Shown one piece after another: positions 55,601 through 64,000 of a stretch of 64,000 nt of DNA. The notes under the pieces were generated by a model that worked only from the letters and a program-made list of their open reading frames with translations, was not told where the DNA came from and did no database searches. Within the stretch, counting starts at the first letter, position 1. Each line of letters begins with the position of its first letter. The position numbers and the translations under genes were made by a program. This stretch comes from an uncultured Shewanella sp. GTDB taxonomy: Bacteria > Pseudomonadota > Gammaproteobacteria > Enterobacterales > Shewanellaceae. The stretch is taken from assembly GCF_947501225.1 (NCBI RefSeq), contig NZ_CANMUW010000001.1, positions 558,001-622,000 of the forward strand, given 5' to 3'.

Positions 55601-56998
55601 TCAGATGTTCCAGAACGTATGGGCTATGACGTAGAGCACGCACATGCTGACGAAGTTGATGATGACGCCGGCTCGCATCATCTCAGACTGCTTAATAAAA
55701 CCGGAGCCATAGACAATTGCATTAGGCGGCGTCGCGACAGGCAGCATGAAGGCACACGAAGCGGCGATGCCTATCAGAACCGATAACATGACGGGCGACA
55801 GACCCAAGGCTTCGGCTATTGCGGCAAATACCGGCACGAGCAGTGCGGCACTCGCAGTATTGCTGGCAAACTCGGTTAGCATCACTACAAAGAAGATCAC
55901 GGCGAAGGTGAAAAGCGCCATATGGGTATTACCGAAGATATCGGTGACCCAGTGAGCCAGAAACACGCTGGTTCCTGTGGCTTTTAGTATTGCACTTAAG
56001 GTTAACCCGCCACCAAACAGGATGAGTACTCCCCAGTCGGTAGTCCGTTCAATCTTCTTCCATTCGACTAACCCCAACCCGGCCAGGGTTACAACTGCAC
56101 TTAAGGCTACTACGGTATCGAATTTTGAGATCCCGCCCAATGCCTGTGAGATCGGTTTACTGAATATCCAGCAGCATACGGTTGTGATGAAGACTAGCAG
56201 GGTGAGTTTTCCCTGAAAGTTCAGCTTAGTATCTGAAGTCGACAGCTTGCAAACAATCGAAAGGTCTGGCTTAAAAAACAGGTACAGGGCGATAAGCATA
56301 GTGGGCAGCATCAGGGCGACGGTTATCAAGCCAAACTCTAACCACTCACTGAAGCTCAAACCGACTTGTGCTGCAGCGATGGCATTAGGCGGGCTACCGA
56401 CTAAGGTTCCGATCCCGCCTATGTTGGCTGAATAGGCGATGCCCAGCAACATGAACAGGTAAGTATTCTTATGTTGCTTGAAGTCTAGCTGTTGCAAAAT
56501 TCCCAGAGCCAGTGGCAGCATCATTGCGGCCGTTGCTGTGTTGCTAATCCACATAGAGAGCAGGGCGGTAATGCCGAACAGGAACATGCAGGCCAGGCTG
56601 AGTCTGCCCTTGGAGGCCGTCAGCACCTTATGGGCAATCAGTCTATCAATTCCCTGATGGTTCAAGGCCGCCGCCAGAACAAAACCACCAAAAAAGAGGT
56701 AGATGATAGGGTTGGCAAAATTACTCATGGCGGTCTTTGTTTCAAATACGCCCAGGATAACAGCCATTACAGGGATAAGTATGGCCGTGATACTCAGATG
56801 AATGGCTTCTGTCAGCCAAAGTATCGCCGCAAAGACCAGAATTGATAGCCCGGTATTCACCCCTTCTTCGAAAGGGAGGAAGTTATAAAGCATTATAAAT
56901 AAAGCAATATCGGCAAAGAGAATGAAAAGGTTTCTCTGTGCCTTGCTCTCTGAGGGGGTCAGTTCATTCGGACCGGTTCCAACTTGTTCCATAGACAT
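55601..56998 (-). CDS. DASS/SLC13-family sodium:anion (dicarboxylate) symporter
   Basis: The 465-residue membrane protein has about 11-12 membrane segments and both SNT signature motifs of the family (SNTATAAMM and SNTASAALL), each followed later by a Pro-Pro-Asn motif (GSPPNA, TPPNAIV). It should import C4-dicarboxylates, or possibly sulfate, with sodium. The ATG at 56998 has AAGGA eight bases upstream; longer frames start at 57016 and 57061 without one. It is convergent with mdeA. Confidence 0.9.
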   Translation of the reverse strand: MSMEQVGTGPNELTPSESKAQRNLFILFADIALFIMLYNFLPFEEGVNTGLSILVFAAILWLTEAIHLSITAILIPVMAVILGVFETKTAMSNFANPIIYLFFGGFVLAAALNHQGIDRLIAHKVLTASKGRLSLACMFLFGITALLSMWISNTATAAMMLPLALGILQQLDFKQHKNTYLFMLLGIAYSANIGGIGTLVGSPPNAIAAAQVGLSFSEWLEFGLITVALMLPTMLIALYLFFKPDLSIVCKLSTSDTKLNFQGKLTLLVFITTVCCWIFSKPISQALGGISKFDTVVALSAVVTLAGLGLVEWKKIERTTDWGVLILFGGGLTLSAILKATGTSVFLAHWVTDIFGNTHMALFTFAVIFFVVMLTEFASNTASAALLVPVFAAIAEALGLSPVMLSVLIGIAASCAFMLPVATPPNAIVYGSGFIKQSEMMRAGVIINFVSMCVLYVIAHTFWNI

Positions 56999-57394
56999 TC
57001 GAGTGTCCTTTTTCATTATTATTAGGATGCGACACACTAGCTCACTCGATCCATTACACAAAATTAAATTTTATGTGTCTTTCCTACACTTACCCCTAAG
57101 GTGTTAGGTGATCGCTGTCCTGTTACGTGAGTTTGTGTGAGCTGAGCCTTGAAGTGGTGATCCGAAAATGATCTGATTGAATTTCAAAAGCGGCTTTTGT
57201 CGATGAGAGGCTAACCAATTTGAAAATTACAAATAAAACAGAAACTGTGATGCGCGTCGAATTTCCTTGGATTGCCTTCGGGCTTAAATCAATTGTTGGC
57301 AAGAAATGAGCAGTTGATCTACATTTGTAAAGTGGCCAGGGACCAACGGATTGATGGCCACACCTTAACGGATTAATCACAAAAGGATAACATT
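56999..57394. other. Divergent spacer between the DASS transporter and the comEA-like gene
   Basis: These 396 bases should hold both promoters. A half CRP-like site (TGTGATGCGCGTCGAA) lies near 57247. I see no gene. Confidence 0.4.
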
Positions 57395-57706
57395 ATGAAC
57401 AAAACAGCTATTACTGCGTTATGTGCTGCAGCGCTCCTCTCTTTAGGCGTGAGTGCGGCAGAGACCGGAACTAAAGTCCCCGAGCAAACCCAGGCTCAAT
57501 CACAGAGCCAACATCAAAGCATCAACATCAATACCGCCTCGGTTGAGGAGCTGACCCTGCTAACTGGTGTCGGTGAGTCCAAGGCAAAGGCTATCGTGGA
57601 CTATCGAACAAGCCATGGTCGTTTTAATTCGGTCGCCGATCTTGCCAAGGTTAAAGGCATTGGCTCTAAACTGGTTGAGAAGAACAGGTCGGTGATCTCT
57701 TTGTAG
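57395..57706 (+). CDS. ComEA-like helix-hairpin-helix protein, periplasmic
   Basis: The 103-residue protein has a signal peptide (cleavage near VSAAE), a Gln/Ser-rich linker and a helix-hairpin-helix domain (INTASVEELTLLTGVGESKAKAIVDYRTSHGRF ... GIGSKLVEKN) that binds DNA. It corresponds to the small soluble ComEA proteins of gamma-proteobacteria that help pull DNA into the periplasm. AAGGA precedes the ATG. Confidence 0.9.
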   Translation: MNKTAITALCAAALLSLGVSAAETGTKVPEQTQAQSQSQHQSININTASVEELTLLTGVGESKAKAIVDYRTSHGRFNSVADLAKVKGIGSKLVEKNRSVISL

Positions 57707-57865
57707 CTTCATGAGCTGGTAAAGCCAGCTTGTCGGTAATATTTGCTTATAGAACAAGCAGTCGATCCAGTTCTGCAGATATGTTTAACGTTAAGGCTTG
57801 ATTGCCGGGCGGGCATAGTAGATAATGCTCGCCGTTCTCTGAGGTGAATATCTCGAGAAAGCTAT

Positions 57866-57976
57866 GGTGACCCTAGGGTCCCCCCGCAATGATAACCTGT
57901 GAACTCGGCCAGGCCCGGAAGGGAGCAACCGCAGCAGGCGACTCATGTGCCGGGGTGCGGCTCTAGGGGAGCCTCC
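57866..57976 (+). ncRNA. ffs: 4.5S RNA of the signal recognition particle
   Basis: The SRP core is plain: GGCCAGGCCCGGAAGGGAGC, then AGCAGGCGACTCATGTGCCGGGGTG, which contain the GGAA tetraloop and symmetric/asymmetric loops bound by Ffh. Outer arms near GACCCTAG and CTAGGGGAGCC pair imperfectly to close the hairpin. Ends are approximate. It directs membrane and secreted proteins, including the signal-bearing cytochromes, to the membrane. Confidence 0.93.
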
Positions 57977-58085
57977 AAACTCTCCCCCTTCATATCACTC
58001 TACCGCAAAGTCACTGCAGAACTCTGTCGACTCTAAAATCGCAATATTATCAGACAATAAGCGTCAGATTCGTATGATAATCTCT

Positions 58086-58364
58086 CTATTCGGATTTCTG
58101 CTGCTCTTTTTTCAAATTTGCCTTAAGAAATGCGCGAGATTTTTCCAAAGCTGTTTGGATCTCAGATTTCATTTGCGCGAGTTCATTGTAATCTTCAAAA
58201 AAGTAGGTATCGACCAGGTGTCGAATGTACCTTACCGGAAGTTGATTTAGCGTGACGCAGCAAAGATCGGCCAGGTAGTCTTCGGGTAGCTCATCTAACA
58301 GGCCTTCATCGGATAATAGTTCTATTAAGAGAACTTCGTAATAATTTCGAATTTCCAGTTGCAT
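58086..58364 (-). CDS. ComFB-family protein
   Basis: The 92-residue protein fits the ComFB (late competence development) family, with IRNYYEVLLIELLSDE at the start and the signature LCCVTLNQLPVRYIRH; one cysteine pair (CC) remains of the usual cluster. The function is unclear: some family members bind cyclic nucleotides in other bacteria. It is convergent with ffs. Confidence 0.75.
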   Translation of the reverse strand: MQLEIRNYYEVLLIELLSDEGLLDELPEDYLADLCCVTLNQLPVRYIRHLVDTYFFEDYNELAQMKSEIQTALEKSRAFLKANLKKEQQKSE

Positions 58365-58687
58365 AGAGATGCTCCGTGATCATTATCGCTATCATTGTGA
58401 CTTGAGAAGAGGTAACTATTTATTAGTTTGCTACCATAATGGATTCGCGGCAATAAAAATTTACTTCCTGTTGTTTGGTAATTCTAGTGCCAGTTCGCCA
58501 TACCTGCATGCAGATATACTGGAAATATAGCAGGTTATATTCCGGTGTGGGCAGAGAATATAGATAGTGGAGTGCAGTAAGCTCTTTTGTTAAAGCTGAG
58601 CTGAATTGGGGGTGGGCTGTTGTATGAGGTGTGGCAAGTGCTTGAAGCGCCAGTAACCCGGAGTCACTGGCGCAAATAGCAGGGCTA
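58365..58687. other. Spacer between the ComFB-family and DUF2057 genes
   Basis: These 323 bases contain the perfect palindrome CTGCATGCAG near 58504 and the hairpin at 58647-58673 past the DUF2057 stop. No gene is visible. Confidence 0.5.
58647..58673 (-). terminator. Hairpin after the DUF2057 gene
   Basis: GCGCCAGT and ACTGGCGC form a perfect 8-bp stem 15 bases past the stop. No U-run follows, so it may be a weak terminator. Confidence 0.5.
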
Positions 58688-59380
58688 TCAGAGTTGTTTT
58701 ATAGCCCAGCTCATGAACTCTTTACGGGTTTCATCGTCAGCATGCAACCACCAATATTGTAGCATCTGCTCAGCGTGTGCAGCGTCATTGTCTTTATTGC
58801 CGGAGGCCGGGATCGGTTTGATGCCGGCATCGACAGGAGCAGGCTTGCTTACCGGAGGCTTGGGCGTAGTCGAAGTGGCAACGGCACCTCCGGTCGCTGC
58901 GGTAGCGACATTAGAGATATCCTGGCCATGGCCGCCACCGAACAGGCTGGTTACAAAGGAGTCTTCGGTAAAATCAGTTTGACTGACTTTATAGCTGACA
59001 AGACCGTTGTCGCTTCTGGTTATCACGACCTGTGGAGACTTTGCGAATGCCTTAGGTTGCTTAACGAAATCGCCATCGGCAGGTTTTAACCGGTATTGGT
59101 GATCGCCATCTACCTCAAGCGTGATGATAAATGGTGATGACTTTACGAAACTTTCACCGTCACTGAAATCATCTTCAACCATGTCATGGTAACGAATGGC
59201 TATTTTATGCGTGCCTTCATCCAGCGTCAGGTCGGCTTTGTGATTAAAAAGGCTGGTCTCAATTTTCATTCCATCGACGGCAAGATATTCAAATGCCATG
59301 GGGATCTGCAGGTTAGCAGCCAGAGCCGATGATGAACCAAGCAGAGCGATGATTGCGGTGATTGGCTTGAGTGATTTCAT
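58688..59380 (-). CDS. DUF2057 (YccT/UPF0319) family periplasmic protein
   Basis: The 230-residue protein has a signal peptide (cleavage near SALAAN) and the DUF2057 pattern (LQIPMAFEYLAVDGMKI; HKIAIRYHDMVEDDF). A Thr/Pro/Ala-rich linker at about 165-195 leads to a C-terminal tail (QMLQYWWLHADDETRKEFMSWAI). The family's function is unknown. It lies close behind priC. Confidence 0.85.
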   Translation of the reverse strand: MKSLKPITAIIALLGSSSALAANLQIPMAFEYLAVDGMKIETSLFNHKADLTLDEGTHKIAIRYHDMVEDDFSDGESFVKSSPFIITLEVDGDHQYRLKPADGDFVKQPKAFAKSPQVVITRSDNGLVSYKVSQTDFTEDSFVTSLFGGGHGQDISNVATAATGGAVATSTTPKPPVSKPAPVDAGIKPIPASGNKDNDAAHAEQMLQYWWLHADDETRKEFMSWAIKQL

Positions 59381-59433
59381 TGTTGCTCCTTAACGATAAT
59401 AATTCGGATATACCCAAATACTTTAATATGATT

Positions 59434-60108
59434 CTAATATCTTCGGTTAGAGTGAGTATAGGGGCGCTCAAACGCCTGAATACGGTCTTCGATGTAACTT
59501 ATAGCCTGTCGGCATTTTCCTAAACGGCGATGAACTAAAAGGATCTCATTTTGCTTCTTAATTTTGTCAGCACTATGACAGTTTTCGAGTTCAGATTGCA
59601 AACTTTGAATTTTCTGTTCAAACTTCTTGACCCAGTTGTGGTGCTTGTTTAACTCTTCATAGAGCTGGTGGCTGTTCTGCATGACCCCGGCTGCTATCCA
59701 GTTGAAGCCGCTTTGGTCATGACTTTTTTTACGACGGCTACGTGCTTGTGCGATACGTGAGGCTTTCTGCTGCTGAGCCGACTTTACGCCGAGTGTCGTA
59801 GTGCTCAATGCTCTCCTGACTGCAGTAAACCTGTCTTGTATTCGTTCACAACTCAGGGCGATTGTGTTCAATGACACCTTATTTTTCAGTAGCTTCTCTA
59901 ACTGCTTAATACTCTTAGCTATCTGTTCGATGCAGGGTTTGAGCTCCGCACCACTTTGAATAAAAAGCTCATCATTAAAACGCTCGGTGTCCTGTAATAG
60001 TCGCCTCTCTCCCTTAGGGAGCATGGCATCATGCTGAAGCACCTCCTGCTCCAGCTGTTTATGTTGGACTCTCAATCGATTAAGTAGTTCACTTGTCATC
60101 AAAACCAT
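59434..60108 (-). CDS. priC: Primosomal replication protein PriC (N'')
   Basis: The 224-residue protein is mostly helical with the PriC pattern (LLNRLRVQHKQLEQEVLQHDA ... RFNDELF; YEELNKHHNWVKKFEQKI). It helps reload the replicative helicase at stalled forks. The ATG at 60108 lies inside the end of the TSUP gene; an ATG at 60099 forms TGATG with that stop and may be the start used. Confidence 0.85.
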   Translation of the reverse strand: MVLMTSELLNRLRVQHKQLEQEVLQHDAMLPKGERRLLQDTERFNDELFIQSGAELKPCIEQIAKSIKQLEKLLKNKVSLNTIALSCERIQDRFTAVRRALSTTTLGVKSAQQQKASRIAQARSRRKKSHDQSGFNWIAAGVMQNSHQLYEELNKHHNWVKKFEQKIQSLQSELENCHSADKIKKQNEILLVHRRLGKCRQAISYIEDRIQAFERPYTHSNRRY

Positions 60109-60872
60109 GCACTCCAGGCGAGCTTAGCCGCAATCATCAGTACGATTGTTATAAACAGGGGCCTGATAAACTGCACACCAAACTTAATTGCCGACCTGGC
60201 ACCAATGAAGGAACCTAACATCATACAAAGCCCCATGGAAAGCCCAATAATGACATTGACTTTACCCAGCGCAAAAAAGATCAGCAACGAAGTGAGATTA
60301 CTGGTAAAGGTCATCGCTCTTGCCAGCCCGCAACTGTGCAGAAGAGGAAGGCGGTGATAGGTGGTGCTGCTGATGGTCCAGAATGCCCCTGTGCCCGGTC
60401 CGGCAAAGCCATCATAAAAGCCCAGGATGACTCCCTGAACCCATTGTTTGAGTCTTGCCGGTGGCCGCTTAAGAGGGATGTAACTGCTGCACCCCATGGA
60501 GTTAGGTTTCACCAAAGTGTATACGGCGATGATAATGATGATTAAGGGTAACAGTTTTTCCAGCAGAGTCTTATCGATCAGGTAGACAATGAAAGAGCCG
60601 CTGACAGCGCCGAGAAAGGTTGCAATAAAGGTATGGTACCAAAGTTCAGGGTTGAAGAGATTTTGCCGATAATAGGTCAACGCAGCCATCGAAGAGCCGA
60701 AGCAAGCCGCCAGTTTATTGGTTCCCAGGGCTAAGTGTGGCGGAATACCGACGGTGAGCAGTGCCGGGATTGATAATAATCCCCCTCCACCGGCGACAGC
60801 ATCGATAAAACCTGCAATAAAGCCGATACCGGCAAGAATCATCCATGTTGAGGGTTCAAACAGTAAATCCAA
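60099..60872 (-). CDS. TSUP (TauE/SafE) family permease
   Basis: The 257-residue protein has about eight membrane segments and the family repeats (GFIAGFIDAVAGGGGLLSIPALL; GFYDGFAGPGTGAFW). It resembles E. coli YfcA. Substrates in this family are sulfur anions or organic acids; here unknown. Translation appears to start at a TTG (60872), because no ATG precedes the conserved MDLLFEPS-type N-terminus. Overlaps priC. Confidence 0.88.
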   Translation of the reverse strand: MDLLFEPSTWMILAGIGFIAGFIDAVAGGGGLLSIPALLTVGIPPHLALGTNKLAACFGSSMAALTYYRQNLFNPELWYHTFIATFLGAVSGSFIVYLIDKTLLEKLLPLIIIIIAVYTLVKPNSMGCSSYIPLKRPPARLKQWVQGVILGFYDGFAGPGTGAFWTISSTTYHRLPLLHSCGLARAMTFTSNLTSLLIFFALGKVNVIIGLSMGLCMMLGSFIGARSAIKFGVQFIRPLFITIVLMIAAKLAWSAWF

Positions 60873-60880
60873 AAGTATGC

Positions 60881-62959
60881 CTATTCAATTACGCGTCTGA
60901 ATGGAGGCAGCGCGTCCAGTAATGATTTGCCGTAGCGTTTGCTCACAAGCCGTCGGTCCAGAATCGTGATGCGGCCATAATCCTGCTCTTTTCGAAGTAA
61001 TCTACCACAACTTTGAACAAGTTTGCGTGATGCATCGGGTATCGTAAGCTGCAGAAAGGGATTACCTCCTTTTATTTTAATATATTCGGCGTGCGCCTGC
61101 TCAACCGGTGAGGTCGGCACGGCGAAGGGAAGCTTTGTGATAATCAAGTTTGTCAGGTACTCACCCGGCAGGTCGAGCCCCTCAGAGAAACTGCCGGTCC
61201 CGAAAATAATGCTGGGCAGGTTTTCATCACAACGCTTTTTATGCTTGGTCAATATCTCCTGCCGGGAAGCTGTTCCCTGTAGCTGTAAGCCGGTTTTTAT
61301 TTTGCTTTCAACAAGGTCTGCGACCTTTTCCATCTGCCAGTATGAGGCAAAGAGTACCAGAGTTGCCTGCTCCCCTTCGATTAAGGCAAGAATCTGCTGT
61401 GCAAGCTCATCCGTATAACTATCATCGGTAGGTTCAGTTTTCATTTGAGGCAGAAAGAGTGTTGCGTTCTGTTCAAAATCGAAGGGTGAGTCTAATGCCA
61501 GGTAACGGCTGCCATCATCGATAGAGAGGCCAACCTGGCGGGTAAAGTGGTTAAAGTTGTTTAGGGCCCGTAACGTCGCGCTGCAAAGTACGACTCCGGC
61601 GGCTTTGTCCCAGAGTAATTTTTCAAGCATATAGCCAACTTCAATGGGAGAGGCATTAAACAGGTAATCGGTTTGCTTACCGGTGATGAGTTCAATCCAG
61701 CGGGCCATAGGTGCCCCATTAGGACTATCCTCTTTAGCCATCATTTTCCAAAGTTTCTGCAGGTTTTCCAGCCTTTGAAGCATAAAACCGGTTTCGCTTA
61801 ACAGTTGCTCAGACTGATGTTTAGGTATGTCGCCATCTTTAATGGCTTCACCAAGCAATACCTGCATCTTATTGAACTGTTTCAATGCTGTTGTTGAGGC
61901 CGTAGCCAGATTTTCGGCCTGTAGCATCATGGCTTGGGGTAACTTACCGTGTTCGAAGCGGAAGCGGTTTTCCGGGTTATCGAAACGTTTTGCCTGGGAA
62001 TCACAAAACTGGGCTATCTGATTCAGTAAGCCGGTTAGATCGGCAATATGGTCATGCATCGCCTGCGCAGGCGCAATGATATGGTTACTCTTTATCTGGT
62101 TCTGCAGCTTGCTGCTGGTCTTGCCAACCTTTTCCAGCCAATCGATGGCTCCTCTTAAGGTCGACTGAGCGCTGGAGAAGTCCCTGGCAACTTTAGGCAG
62201 GTGATGTGCTTCGTCGATAATATAGTAAAGCTCTTCCGGATCGGGAAGAATGACGCCTCCCCCTAGCTCCAGATCGGCAAAGAGCAGGCTGTGGTTGGCG
62301 ATCAAAACATCCCAGTTGTCTATATCTTCTCTGGCTTTATGGAAGGGACAGTTGCGATGGCTGGCTAATTGACGGTGGCAGCTATGTTTATCGCAGGCAA
62401 TCTGTTGCCATAGGTGATCGGGAAGTTGTGTGGTTAGAGTGTCGCGCTCACCGTTCCATCTCCCCTCGTGATAGTCTTTCAATAGGGCTTCGAGTTGCTT
62501 GACCTGACTGTTGTCGGGCTTGGTCTGCCACATCGCCATCTGCGTGCCGTTGTCACTACCGACGAGCAACTCAAGTTTAGAGAGACAGACATATCTCTGA
62601 CGTCCCTTAACGAGTCCAAAGGAGAAGTCCAGCTCAGACTGGGCAAGAAAGAAGGGAAGATCTTTGTGCAGCAGTTGCTCCTGTAGTGCGACGGTTGCGG
62701 TGGCAATACAGACCTTCTTCTTACTGGCTAAGGCGAGTGGAATCGAACCTAAAATATAGGCTAACGATTTGCCGATTCCCGTACCGGCTTCGACGACTAT
62801 GATGCGCCTGTGTTTATCATACTCACCGGCGAGGGTCTTAGATATCTCTGCTACGATATAGTTTTGTTCCCTTCGGGAGCGGAAATTAGGTAACGCCGAG
62901 GCGATACCTTTATATATGGTGCGAATTTGAGTTTTTACGTCAGCAGATAACATGCGCAT
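60881..62959 (-). CDS. dinG: DinG-family ATP-dependent DNA helicase
   Basis: The 692-residue superfamily 2 helicase has Walker A EAGTGIGKS (57-65) and the DEAH box (IIDEAHHLPKVA). Four cysteines (C125, C189, C194, C204) are placed as in the 4Fe-4S domain of DinG/XPD helicases. Its length is nearer DinG than YoaA. It unwinds 5'-3' and resolves R-loops and G4 structures. A perfect LexA box lies 19 bases upstream of the ATG, so it is probably SOS-induced as in E. coli. Confidence 0.93.
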   Translation of the reverse strand: MRMLSADVKTQIRTIYKGIASALPNFRSRREQNYIVAEISKTLAGEYDKHRRIIVVEAGTGIGKSLAYILGSIPLALASKKKVCIATATVALQEQLLHKDLPFFLAQSELDFSFGLVKGRQRYVCLSKLELLVGSDNGTQMAMWQTKPDNSQVKQLEALLKDYHEGRWNGERDTLTTQLPDHLWQQIACDKHSCHRQLASHRNCPFHKAREDIDNWDVLIANHSLLFADLELGGGVILPDPEELYYIIDEAHHLPKVARDFSSAQSTLRGAIDWLEKVGKTSSKLQNQIKSNHIIAPAQAMHDHIADLTGLLNQIAQFCDSQAKRFDNPENRFRFEHGKLPQAMMLQAENLATASTTALKQFNKMQVLLGEAIKDGDIPKHQSEQLLSETGFMLQRLENLQKLWKMMAKEDSPNGAPMARWIELITGKQTDYLFNASPIEVGYMLEKLLWDKAAGVVLCSATLRALNNFNHFTRQVGLSIDDGSRYLALDSPFDFEQNATLFLPQMKTEPTDDSYTDELAQQILALIEGEQATLVLFASYWQMEKVADLVESKIKTGLQLQGTASRQEILTKHKKRCDENLPSIIFGTGSFSEGLDLPGEYLTNLIITKLPFAVPTSPVEQAHAEYIKIKGGNPFLQLTIPDASRKLVQSCGRLLRKEQDYGRITILDRRLVSKRYGKSLLDALPPFRRVIE

Positions 62960-62977
62960 ACTAAGAGAGAAATAGAG

Positions 62978-62993
62978 CTGTACATAATAACAG
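62978..62993. promoter_or_regulatory. LexA (SOS) box between dinG and polB
   Basis: CTGTACATAATAACAG matches CTGT-N8-ACAG with an A/T-rich centre. It is 19-34 bases upstream of the dinG ATG and 205 bases upstream of polB. Confidence 0.75.
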
Positions 62994-63092
62994 TGATTGC
63001 ATAGCCTTAACTACAAATATTTAGATTATTACGTAATAGACGAGCCGATCTGTCACCCCTGTTGTGCCTGACGCTTAACCGTGAATCATCTG

Positions 63093-63110
63093 AAACAGTA
63101 ATAACTGTTT
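63093..63110. promoter_or_regulatory. Inverted repeat in the dinG-polB spacer
   Basis: AAACAGT and ACTGTTT flank a 4-base AATA, 88 bases upstream of polB. Its half-sites are in the reverse order to a LexA box, so it may bind a different regulator. Confidence 0.35.
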
Positions 63111-63197
63111 TAACTTAATGGCTTACAACGTAATGTCTTGCACTTCACTCGGGAAATGGTTTTTTTCAGATCAAAAATAAAGAGTTGATTTACTGTT

Positions 63198-64000
63198 ATG
63201 AATAAAGAGGTGTTGCCCGCTGGCGTATTGAAGGGACGGGTATTATCACGGGAGATAAGTCAGGACTCAGGTTCGCTATGTTTGCACTATTATCTCAAGA
63301 CTGACAATGGACCTGTTCTGGTGAGGGTTCCCCAAGCTGAATTTATCTGCTTCTGTTCCACGGTTAATCTGCAGCAACTACTTTCGATACCCGCTATCGG
63401 TGTTGTGAGAACCAAGTCGCTGAGTTTACAGAATTTCGACTCTGAGAATGTAACTGCCATCTATTGTCAATCCCGGCAAGGCTTCAGGCACCTTACCAAG
63501 GGGGCCATAGATCTGGGGATCTCACTTTTTGAGGCTGAAATAAGGCCTGAGAGTCGTTATCTCATCGAGCGTTTTATCGCCCTGGATGCCGAATTTATGG
63601 GAGAGTTCTCTTCTTCAAGCTCTCGGTTAAACCTTCCGGTATTTACCGCAACCCGTGCAAGAAGGTGCTCTGTTGAGATTAAGCTGACCTCCATATCACT
63701 GGATTTCGAGTGCAGTTTCGATGGTGAGCTCTATTCGGTAGGCCTCTATGGCCGCAATGAGGCAGGTGAAAACTATGAGAAAGTGATAATGGTAGGTAGA
63801 GAAGATGACGTCGCTTTCTATGTTCGTCAGGGGGAACAGAGCGGCGCGGCCGGTTATATAGAGTGGGTAAGGGATGAAAAAGCACTGATCCATGCCTTGA
63901 TAGAGTGGTTTGCCCGCTACGACCCCGATCTCATCATTGGGTGGGCTGTCGTGACTTTCGATCTCGCACTCCTGTATCGACGAGCTAAGCAACATGGTAT
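63198..64000 (+). CDS. polB: DNA polymerase II (family B), N-terminal part
   Basis: The frame starts at the ATG at 63198 and is open to the window end, giving 267 residues. It matches the N-terminus of E. coli Pol II (FEAEIRPESRYLIERFI; WFARYDPDLIIGW). The exonuclease I motif SLDFEC retains D169 and E171. The exonuclease II motif is GWAVVTFD, with D255 kept but Ala250 where family B enzymes nearly always have Asn. Pol II is an SOS-induced polymerase that restarts and bypasses blocked forks. It diverges from dinG with a shared LexA box. Confidence 0.92.
   Translation, partial: MNKEVLPAGVLKGRVLSREISQDSGSLCLHYYLKTDNGPVLVRVPQAEFICFCSTVNLQQLLSIPAIGVVRTKSLSLQNFDSENVTAIYCQSRQGFRHLTKGAIDLGISLFEAEIRPESRYLIERFIALDAEFMGEFSSSSSRLNLPVFTATRARRCSVEIKLTSISLDFECSFDGELYSVGLYGRNEAGENYEKVIMVGREDDVAFYVRQGEQSGAAGYIEWVRDEKALIHALIEWFARYDPDLIIGWAVVTFDLALLYRRAKQHG

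Noticed and set aside
57945..58250. 101-codon frame next to the 4.5S RNA
   Set aside because: Its start lies inside the SRP RNA and most of it is antisense to the ComFB-family gene.

Overview
The window is about 64 kb of a gamma-proteobacterial chromosome that is almost certainly from Shewanella. The evidence is gene content and order: paired mtrDEF and mtrCAB electron conduits with OmcA-type cytochromes next to feoAB, then glnS, miaE, lpxH-ppiB, cysS, folD, tRNAs, tig-clpPX-lon-hupB-ppiD, fabV, sapABCDF, psp, methionine gamma-lyase, dinG and polB. I infer a member of the group carrying a second omcA copy; the species cannot be fixed from sequence alone.

Layout. 1-5.4 kb: the 3' end of a phosphohexomutase gene, a CdaR-type regulator, an unrecognised lipoprotein, a GAF-GGDEF diguanylate cyclase, a uracil-DNA glycosylase family protein and a small membrane protein. 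5.6-21.3 kb: an eight-gene extracellular electron transfer island on the minus strand, in transcription order mtrD, mtrE, mtrF, omcA copy 2, omcA copy 1, mtrC, mtrA, mtrB. The six cytochromes each have ten CXXCH motifs (60 in total) and the two porins each have an N-terminal CKRC. feoAB diverges from it on the plus strand, and the shared spacer has a strong CRP-like site and two Fur-like boxes. 24-42 kb: housekeeping genes, including a Pro-Arg-His tRNA cluster behind a stringent-type promoter and the tig-clpP-clpX-lon-hupB-ppiD proteostasis run. 42-54 kb: fabV, the sapABCDF transporter (SapD has an altered Walker A), and the divergent pspF / pspABC-ycjXF envelope stress module with a sigma54-like promoter. 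54-64 kb: methionine gamma-lyase, a DASS transporter, a ComEA-like protein, 4.5S RNA, a ComFB-like protein, a DUF2057 protein, PriC, a TSUP permease, dinG and the start of polB, with a LexA box in the dinG-polB spacer.

How the genes work together. Quinol electrons delivered to the periplasm would pass through MtrA-MtrB or MtrD-MtrE across the outer membrane to the surface lipoproteins MtrC, MtrF and the two OmcA proteins, which can reduce minerals. FeoAB would import the Fe(II) formed by reducing Fe(III). Fur-like boxes before mtrC, before omcA copy 1 and in the mtrD-feoA spacer suggest that iron status and carbon/anaerobic signalling are read together by both systems. This regulatory link is inferred from motifs. 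Other unusual features are three different 7-bp tandem repeats beside terminators, a 31-bp perfect inverted repeat beside a molbindin gene, and altered motif residues in SapD and PolB.
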